From the NCBI RefSeq assembly GCF_000332995.1, contig NZ_BANS01000013.1, positions 62,001-126,000 of the forward strand: 64,000 nt of DNA, read 5' to 3'. The notes beneath the pieces were generated by a model, which saw only the letters and a program-made list of their open reading frames with translations, made no database searches and was not told the origin of the DNA. Position numbers and translations under genes: made by a program. Positions 57,793-64,000 of this stretch are shown piece by piece. The stretch is from Gordonia amicalis NBRC 100051 = JCM 11271 (GTDB lineage Bacteria > Actinomycetota > Actinomycetes > Mycobacteriales > Mycobacteriaceae). How positions within the stretch are numbered: the first letter of the stretch is position 1; every line of letters begins with the position of its first letter.

Positions 57793-59702
57793 GCCTTCAG
57801 CTCCTCTCCGCTGTGGGTGGCGCCGAGATAGGCGCTGGTAACGGTCGGATCGCTACGGATCTCGTCCGGGGTTCCGATCGCGATCACCTTGCCGAGGTCG
57901 AGAACGACGATCCGGTCACAGACGGCGAGAACCAGTTCCATGTCGTGGTCGATCATCACGACGGTCACCCCCGCATCGCGGATCGCTCGGAGCCGGTGCC
58001 CGAGCCACAAGCTCTCGGTGCTGTCGAGTCCGGCGGCCGGTTCGTCGAGGAGGACCACCCGCGGACGCCCGGCAAGTGCGCGAGCAACCGAGACAAGCTG
58101 CCGCTGTCCCTGCGAGAGTTCCTTCACCTGCCGATCGACCACCGGGACGAGGTGCAACAACTCGAAGAGCCGGTCCAACTCGTCCTCCCCCAGCGTCGCC
58201 GTGTCCGGGCGGTGCCGGGCGGCGGTGGTGCCGACGGCCACATTCTCACGGACCGAGAGGTCGTCGTACAGTTCGATGCCCTGGAACGTGCGACCCAACC
58301 CGTGGCGGCTGCGCTGGAAGGGGCGCTGCCCGTCGAGGCTGTGGCCCTCCAGGTTCACACTGCCGGTCGAGTCCGCGAATCCGCTGATGGCGTCGATGAG
58401 GGTGGTCTTGCCGGCTCCGTTGGGTCCGATGAGGCCGATGATCTCGCCTTCGCGGACGTCGAACGACACGTTGTCGACGGCGGCCACGCCGCCGTAGCGG
58501 ACGCCGATCTCCTTCGACGACAGGATCACCTCGCCGGGGGCGCGGGGTGCCTCGATAGTCGGCGAATCGGTGCCGGGTGAGATGGCCAGTTCGAGTTCGG
58601 CGACGGTGTCCTTGCGGCCAAAGGCCCTGGTGCGCAACCAGTTCGTCGCCTTGTGTACCTCGGAGATGATGCCCTCGGGGTTGGCGATGATGGTGATGAC
58701 CAGGAGGATGCCGGTGATGACGTGGTAGTACGTGCCCAGGTTGACCGCACGGTCGAGCAGGACGAACAGGATGCCGCCGGCCCCCATGATCCCCGCGAGA
58801 ACGCCGCCGGAGACACAGGTGACACCGGCCAGGTACACCAGTGCGAACATACCGATTCCGGCGATGGCGGCATATGACTCGGGAACCACGACGGTCTGCT
58901 GATAAGCCATGAGTGAGCCGCCGATCCCGGCGATGAACGCGCCGATGGCGAACGCCACCAGCTTCGTTCGTGACACGTTCACTCCGGCCGCCGCGGCCGA
59001 TCGTTCATTCGCGCGTACCGCCAGCATCGAGGCGCCCAACCGACTGGTCCGCAGCCGGGCGACACCCAGGCCGACCAACGTCAGGACGATGAGGCACAGG
59101 ACGCCGAACGCGATGTTGGGGTAGGTGTTCCCGGAACCGATGCCGAGATCCAGGCCGAACAGCGACGGATCCTTGACGGCAGCCCCGTCGATTCCTCCGT
59201 TGAACTCGTTGTTGCGGAACCAGAACGCCTCCAGGAACACCGCGAGACTGAGTGTGACGACCGCGACCGGCAGACCCCGGATACGCAGTGCCGGCAGTCC
59301 GACGACAACACCCACCACCGTCGCCGCCACGGCCGCCAGCACCGGTGCGATCGGGAACGGAACACCCCAATCGGTGGTCAGACGCGACATCATGAACGCT
59401 GCCACTCCCGCAAGGGTCAACTGCGCCAATGAGATCTGACCGGCGAACCCGGTGACCACCACCTGGGACAGGGCGATGATCGCCACCGTGAACGTGACAA
59501 TGACCGCGCCCCGGACACTGCCCTCGGTGAAGATCAGGAACCCGAGTGCGACCACGACACCGGCGATGCTGGGAAGCAACAGATTTCGTGGACGAGGTGC
59601 GGCGCCCAGAGTGTTCTGGACGATGGCGCCGCGGGTGGGTAGGGGTTTGCCGCGCAGCACCAGGAAGATCAAGATCATCGCCAGGGGTATCAGCTCGGCC
59701 AT
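57789..59702 (-). pseudogene. LivM-LivG part of a fused LivHMG gene, cut off from LivH by a nonsense codon
   Basis: 637 readable residues from ATG 59702. The first ~45 (MAELIPLAMILIFLVLRGK) are the linker after LivH. A LivM permease follows (~50-340, e.g. GFAGQISLAQLTLAGVAAF) and a complete LivG ATPase (~395-637; IGLIGPNGAGKTTLID, LSQGQRQLVSVARAL, VVLLDEPAAGLD). Immediately upstream in the same frame is TAA (59711-59709), where CAA would give the continuous ...SWMP-Q-SGMAEL. Correcting this and one upstream frameshift gives a single 921-residue LivHMG protein. Translation could restart at ATG 59702, giving LivMG alone. Confidence 0.8.
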
Positions 59703-59743
59703 CCCTGATTACGGCATCCAGCTGACCGTCGCCTGCAGGTGTG

Positions 59744-60553
59744 TCATCTCCGACTGCAATACTCCGATACCCAGCCCGGCCGCCACCGCCGGCCCGATCG
59801 CACTGAAGTTGCCGACCAGCGCAGCGGCCAGTGCGGCACGATGAACAGCGTGTAGGACACCGGGATCAGCGGGACGATCGGGGCGATGAGGATGCCTGAC
59901 AGACCCGCGATCATCGTCGACAGTGCCCAGTTGGCGTAGGCGATGCGTTCAGGTGACAGACCTGCGACGATCGCACCTTTCTCCGATTCGGCGGCCGCTC
60001 GGGTCGCGAGACCGAAGCGGGTCAGACGGAACGCCAGGATCAACAGCACCGTCAGCACCACGACCAGCGCCGCAATCCAGACGCGATCAGCCGGGACCCG
60101 GATGTCGCCGATCTCGATGATCTCGGTGGGCAGGATCGCATCCACCGACACCGGGCTGGTGCCCACCCGCGCGGCGAGCACGGCCTGGATCACCGACATC
60201 ACGGCGATCGACGCCACCGCCTTGGCCGTCGCTGGTGCGGTCCGCAACATCCGGAACACGCAGAGGTATAGGAGAGCGCCCAACCCGGCGGCGATCAGCA
60301 GAGCGATCGCCATGGCGGGCGCCAGTCCCAGGGGTCCCCCGAGATCAATTGTCTTGGGAAATCCCGGGATCGGGATGAGGAGTTCACCATCGCGCAAGTA
60401 CGCGTACGTGTACGCGATGTAGAGCGCGATGGCCCCGGTGGCGAAGTTCACCACACCCGAACTCCGGTAGGTCATGACCAGAGCCAGCGCCAATGCTGCG
60501 TAGACAGCGCCGTTGCCGAGCCCTAGGAGCAAGAACTGGATATCTTGGGTCAT
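59744..60553 (-). pseudogene. LivH part of the fused LivHMG gene, frameshifted near base 59836
   Basis: From ATG 60553 the LivH permease reads well (LLGLGNGAVYAALALALVMTYRSSGVVNFATGAIALY, in outline; LIVH-type VPADRVWIAAL; GLSGILIAPIVPLIPVSYTLFIVP). After SYTLFIVP the frame breaks: a one-base insertion at ~59834-59838 would restore ALAAALVGNFSAIGPAVAAG and continue to the TAA at 59709. Without it, 17 wrong codons end at 59744. This gene would give the first permease domain of the importer. Confidence 0.8.
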
Positions 60554-60600
60554 CTACCGACTTCCGGTCATCGTGCGGGTGTGGTGAACGTTCGCCGTGT

Positions 60601-61842
60601 TCAGACGAGCTTCGGGTCGACGAGCTCGCCGTCCTTGAAGGTGACGATGATGCCTCCGCTGCCGCACACCGACGGCATGCCCGGCATCGCCTTGCCGTCG
60701 CAGGTGAACGTCAGCCCGTAGCCGGCTGGGAGCGGAACATCCTTGGCGCTCTTGATCGCGGCGGTAAGGGCGGCGGGTGAGGTGTCGGTGCCCTGCACCG
60801 ACTCGGTTGCGCGGACCAGGCCGAGCATGCCCTGATAGCCGATGATCGCGAAGCCCTCGATGTCGGTGTCGGGCGCGTACTTGGCCATGATCGCCTTGTA
60901 GAGCTGGGTCTCCGGGTCATCGGAGTTGATGACCGAAGCGGTCGAAACCTTCGTGTCGCTGAGGTTCTCGGCACCGACCGCCTCGACGACCGCCGGATCG
61001 GAACACGGCTGGATGGTCATCTTCTCGGCGGTTGTCGACACCGTGCTCAAGGCTTTGAACACCGATGTGCAGAGGGTGGATTCACCGATGACCACCACAC
61101 CGTCAGGCTTGTCTCCCAGCCCGGCACTCACCTGCGGGGTGGCGTCCGGGGTGCCCGGCGGGATCGGCACGACCTTGAGGTTGACTCCCGCGGCCTGGAA
61201 GGCGGGTGCGCCCATCGCCTGGACACCGGCAGTCGCTGCCGGGACGTCGATCACATAAGCCGTCACGTTCTTCATGCCCTGTTGGGCGGAGTACTTCGCC
61301 ATCGAGGTCATGGCACCAGGCAGACCTGCGGTCCACATGAAGGCGCCCGGAGTGGTCAGCTCCGACGACGCCTGACCGGCCGCCGAAACGTAGGGGATCC
61401 CGGCACCGGTGATGATCGGAACCATCGAATTTCCCTGGCCGCTGCTGGTCATGAGGACTGCAGAGACCTTCGCCTCCACCATCTTGTTGGCGCAGTCGCG
61501 GGCCTGGTTGGCGTCTTCGCCTTGCTTGCAGGTGACCAGTTCGATGGGCCGGCCACCGATGCCACCGAGGTTCTCGTTCGCGTACTGGACGACGGCCTCG
61601 GCCGATTCCCGGTTCTCGGGCATCGAGATGGCCTGCCCGCCTTCGTTGTTGATGAGACCGATCTTCACGGGCTCGCCACTGGCCGCATTCCCGGGGAACG
61701 AACCCTCCGGCGCGGCGACGCTCTCGGACGCGGAGCCGTCACTGCCGTCGTCGCTGCTACATGCGGCTGTCGCGCTCAGCGCTACCACCGCTATCGATGC
61801 GGCCACCATCTGGGCGACGCGCGAGCCTCTGAACGGTTTCAT
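60601..61842 (-). CDS. ABC transporter substrate-binding lipoprotein (LivJ/Peripla_BP_6 type)
   Basis: 413 residues from ATG 61842, with AAAAGGA upstream. Lipobox LSATAACSS near residue 27 after a hydrophobic signal, then a low-complexity D/S/G linker. The mature domain starts VKIGLINNEGGQAISMPENRESAEAVVQYANENLGG (in outline), the pattern of amino-acid-type family 6 binding proteins, with NQARDCANKMV and LVRATESVQGTDTSPAALTAAIKSAKDVPLP. Delivers an unknown small ligand to the LivHMG-F importer. First gene of that operon. Confidence 0.9.
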   Translation of the reverse strand: MKPFRGSRVAQMVAASIAVVALSATAACSSDDGSDGSASESVAAPEGSFPGNAASGEPVKIGLINNEGGQAISMPENRESAEAVVQYANENLGGIGGRPIELVTCKQGEDANQARDCANKMVEAKVSAVLMTSSGQGNSMVPIITGAGIPYVSAAGQASSELTTPGAFMWTAGLPGAMTSMAKYSAQQGMKNVTAYVIDVPAATAGVQAMGAPAFQAAGVNLKVVPIPPGTPDATPQVSAGLGDKPDGVVVIGESTLCTSVFKALSTVSTTAEKMTIQPCSDPAVVEAVGAENLSDTKVSTASVINSDDPETQLYKAIMAKYAPDTDIEGFAIIGYQGMLGLVRATESVQGTDTSPAALTAAIKSAKDVPLPAGYGLTFTCDGKAMPGMPSVCGSGGIIVTFKDGELVDPKLV

Positions 61843-62337
61843 CGGTGTCCTTTTCAGTTGGGGATAGAGACGGCGCTGCCATCCTCTGTCACTTAGATGA
61901 CTAAGTGGCATTGGGTAACTATATGGCCCCGAGTGATCTGTGTCACCGAATTCGGGTCATGGTCGATTGACCTGGTTCGGTTGTCCCCGTTCCTGACGCC
62001 GAGATCGCGCATGATCCTGCGGACCCGCACCAGGGTGTGGGACCCGACCTGCGTCGGACCCGGTTCGAGCAGGCCGCCCGAGCTCCATCCGGTCCACGCA
62101 TCATCGGGCCCGGCGGACAACCCCCGCCGCTACCGCAGCCGACTGGCCGCCAAACAGGTCCGCGGGCGGGCTGAACGCGCCCGCAACAGGCGGGAGCGGG
62201 AAGCACTCCGCGACGCCGAACGCCGCGACCACCTGGAAAGCCGGCTACCGTTCTGAGGCGCTGTCCGATGGTGATGACGCACGGCTACGACCCTGCCGCG
62301 AAGGGAACCCGCCGCGGGTTTCGACGGATCGGCGGGA
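61843..62337. other. Intergenic region with no convincing gene
   Basis: 495 bases. A plus-strand frame to 62256 ends in a plausible basic helix (RRYRSRLAAKQVRGRAERA, RNRREREALRDAERR), with possible starts at 62009 or 61897, but its N-terminal part is arbitrary and no ribosome site is visible. It may be a decayed gene end. The minus-strand promoter of the binding-protein gene lies at ~61845-61930, an AT-rich patch (TTGACC- and TATAGT-like bases), which I cannot resolve further. Confidence 0.4.
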
Positions 62338-63117
62338 TCAGAAATCGAACCCGCCGCCGAAGTCGCCGCCGCCGAAATCGCCGCCGGCATCGCCCCCGCC
62401 GAAGTCGTCTCCGCCGAAGTCATCCCCGCCGCCGGCGTCGCCTCCGTCGATGGCGCCCAGGTCCGAACCGTCGCCGACGCCGCTCTCGAAGCCCTGTGCG
62501 TCATACGGGACGCCCGCCATCCCGGAGAACATTGCAGAGAACAGGAACATGGACCCGACGCCCCAGGCACCCGCGACGAGAGCCGGCCGCCACCAGGGCT
62601 CCGAATACCAACCGGCTGGGACCGGGCGACCGGCGACGCGGCCACCCGGGTAGTAGTTCGGCGTCCGATCAGACGGGTTGGGTGACGCCTCGACCTTGCG
62701 TCCTTCGAAGTCGACCTGCCGATCTTCGGTGACCCTGCCCGCGCTCTGCTGACCATCGAGTTCCGGGATGGCAGGACCGGGATCGAGGTCCATCGCGACC
62801 CGAGCCGCACGGATGTAATAGAGGCCTTCGAGGGCGGTCTGCTTGGCCAGTCGCGCCTGTGCGGGCGAGTTTGCCTGCTCGATCTGCGAACCGGCTGCGG
62901 TGTACCGCTCCCCCGCATCGGCGAGCGCCTGCTTCGACGCCGGACCGTCGCCGACCAACATGAACACTTGCCCGCCGAGGCGTTCGATGGCTTGCCGTGC
63001 GTCAGCCTTGGCGTCGTCGAGCGTGCGAGCGGCGTTCGCCCCGGAGCGCTGCTGTGCGATCACCACCACCCCGACGACGACCAGGACGATGACGGCGATC
63101 AGGATCAGTGCTTCCAT
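62338..63117 (-). CDS. DUF1542-type membrane protein with Gly/Asp repeat tail
   Basis: 259 residues from ATG 63117. One N-terminal helix (LILIAVIVLVVVGVVVIA), a helical domain (GGQVFMLVGDGPASKQALADAGERYTAAGSQIEQA in outline), GLYYIRAARVAMDLDPGPAIP, then YYPGGRVAGRPVPAGWYSEPWWRPALVAGAWG with a second helix. The last ~50 residues are almost only Gly, Asp and Phe (GGGDDFGGDDFGGGDAGGDF). The family is common in mycolic actinobacteria as DUF1542-containing proteins of unknown role; probably envelope-associated. Confidence 0.75.
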   Translation of the reverse strand: MEALILIAVIVLVVVGVVVIAQQRSGANAARTLDDAKADARQAIERLGGQVFMLVGDGPASKQALADAGERYTAAGSQIEQANSPAQARLAKQTALEGLYYIRAARVAMDLDPGPAIPELDGQQSAGRVTEDRQVDFEGRKVEASPNPSDRTPNYYPGGRVAGRPVPAGWYSEPWWRPALVAGAWGVGSMFLFSAMFSGMAGVPYDAQGFESGVGDGSDLGAIDGGDAGGGDDFGGDDFGGGDAGGDFGGGDFGGGFDF

Positions 63118-63267
63118 GGTTCTCTCCAGCTCGTGCGTGTCCGACGGACTCGTCAGGCTGGAGCCTTCGCGAGGCCTCGGGCCCGGCCGACAAATCGGGC
63201 ACCTTCGAGCGTACCGATCGGGAGGAGGGGCGGACCGCCGCCGAGTCGGTCGACATCCACACCACGG

Positions 63268-63840
63268 TCACCGAGCGCGGGCGACGTCGACGACCACTCG
63301 AACGTCGTCGGCGACCTTCAGCGTGCCCATCATCAGCGAGTACGGCTTGATCCCGAAGTCGCTCTGAGTGATCGTCGCGTCGGTGGAGATCTGCCGGCCC
63401 GCCGCGGTCTCGACGACTTCGAAGTCCAACGAAAGCGGGCGTGTACGGCCGTGGATGGTCAACGTGCCGTCGGCTCGGTACCCGTGTGCCGTCGCGGTGA
63501 GTGCCTCGGATTGATAGGAGATCTCGGGGTACTTGTCGGCGCGCATGGACTTCAAGGCGTTCATACGGGCGAGCGACTTCTCGGCTCCCGTCATCGGGGT
63601 GAGTCCGCCCTCGCCGGCTTCCACTTGCATGGAGTCCACTGAGATCGTCGCCGCGATGCGGTTGGGTACCAGGTCTTTCAAGGTCACGACCGCGGTCCAT
63701 GCACGCATCGCGATCGTCAGCCGATGGCCGGTGCGTGCCGCCGGTCCGGTGACCCCGGTGTGCACCACGACCGAGCCGTCGGATTCGCTGAACTTCCAGA
63801 CCGATTCCTCCACGGCCGTAGTGTAAGCGCTCGGGTACAT
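63268..63840 (-). CDS. YceI-family protein
   Basis: 190 residues from ATG 63840, or 181 from GTG 63813. It has the YceI lipocalin-like pattern: SVWKFSESDGSVVVHTGVTGPAARTGHRLTIAM (in outline), SMQVEAGEGGLTPM, KYPEISYQSEALT, GTLTIHGRTRPLSLDFEV and DFGIKPYSLMMGTLKVADDV. Cytosolic here, without a signal peptide. YceI proteins bind isoprenoid-type lipids or unknown ligands. Divergent from the enoyl-CoA hydratase at the window edge. Confidence 0.9.
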   Translation of the reverse strand: MYPSAYTTAVEESVWKFSESDGSVVVHTGVTGPAARTGHRLTIAMRAWTAVVTLKDLVPNRIAATISVDSMQVEAGEGGLTPMTGAEKSLARMNALKSMRADKYPEISYQSEALTATAHGYRADGTLTIHGRTRPLSLDFEVVETAAGRQISTDATITQSDFGIKPYSLMMGTLKVADDVRVVVDVARAR

Positions 63841-63876
63841 GCCCGTGGCCCGACGACAGGTGGAGAGGTGACGAAG

Positions 63877-64000
63877 ATGGTGACTGCACAAAGGATCCTG
63901 CTCGATGTCGACGAGGCGGGGGTCGCGACGGTCACGCTCAACCGCGCGGAGAAGCACAATGCGCTGGACCCCGCGATGTTCGACGCGTTGCTCGATGTGA
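63877..64000 (+). CDS. Enoyl-CoA hydratase family protein (start only; runs off the window)
   Basis: From ATG 63877 (GGAG eleven bases upstream; GTG 63868 or GTG 63880 also possible): VTAQRILLDVDEAGVATVTL then NRAEKHNALDPAMFDALLDV, the N-terminal signature of the crotonase superfamily (LNRAEKHNALD). Only about 41 residues are in the window, so the subfamily cannot be decided. Confidence 0.85.
   Translation, partial: MVTAQRILLDVDEAGVATVTLNRAEKHNALDPAMFDALLDV

Noticed and set aside
61897..62256. 119-codon plus-strand gene between the binding protein and the DUF1542 gene
   Set aside because: Only the last ~40 residues look protein-like and there is no ribosome site; described as intergenic instead.

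Overview
The window looks like chromosomal DNA from a high-GC, mycolic-acid-type actinobacterium of the order Mycobacteriales. Gordonia is my best guess, with Rhodococcus or another relative possible. The reasons are the strong G/C third-position bias, many GTG starts, a furA-katG pair, an F420-type PPOX oxidoreductase, an antigen-85-like secreted esterase, a Rv2030c-like phosphoribosyltransferase/erythromycin-esterase fusion and the abundance of CoA/SDR lipid enzymes. Genus is inference. I see no rRNA, tRNA, CRISPR array or complete insertion sequence.

Layout. 0-12.4 kb: CoA and housekeeping genes (crotonase-family isomerase, thioesterase, DHFR-like reductase with an AraC/DinB partner, membrane alpha/beta-hydrolase), then an ABC exporter divergent from a histidine kinase/response regulator pair whose regulator carries a frameshift, then a DapB-like dehydrogenase, an SDR, a bile-acid/arsenite-type permease and a CPBP protease. 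12.4-15.5 kb: a three-gene operon (URC1-like, URC4/DUF1688, uracil phosphoribosyltransferase) that matches the URC route of uracil catabolism. 15.7-18.5 kb: katG and furA, with a probable leaderless furA promoter. 18.6-34.3 kb: mostly single conserved genes (PPOX, VOC, PhoD-like, AlkD-like, MFS/TetR, gdhA, Ag85-like esterase, semialdehyde dehydrogenase), interrupted by a decayed WYL-regulator/DUF2332 pair and a cassette of very small ORFs near 31 kb.

34.2-45.5 kb is the least stable part. A divergent hxlR/thiolase pair has lost both 5' ends, an SDR and a GMC oxidoreductase survive only as collapsed fragments, and there is a 5'-truncated TnsA-like gene and an integrase remnant. A perfect 135-bp direct repeat brackets an SDR and two MerR regulators, and an MFS gene is internally deleted.

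46.2-54.3 kb is a tight, mostly overlapping operon: SDR, acyl-CoA synthetase, E1-alpha, E1-beta and E2 of a 2-oxoacid/acetoin dehydrogenase, a free-standing acyl carrier protein, and the phosphoribosyltransferase-esterase fusion. Facing it are a slipin-type SPFH protein and a tandem universal stress protein with a DosR-box-like sequence upstream. This suggests a hypoxia/stress-linked metabolic module and is the most interesting gene set in the window.

57-61.9 kb encodes a branched-chain-type ABC importer (LivF, LivHMG, binding lipoprotein). Its fused permease-permease-ATPase gene is broken by one frameshift and one nonsense codon. The window ends with a DUF1542-type membrane protein, a YceI protein and the start of another enoyl-CoA hydratase. 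Several frameshifts are single-base and could be sequencing errors; the larger deletions cannot be.
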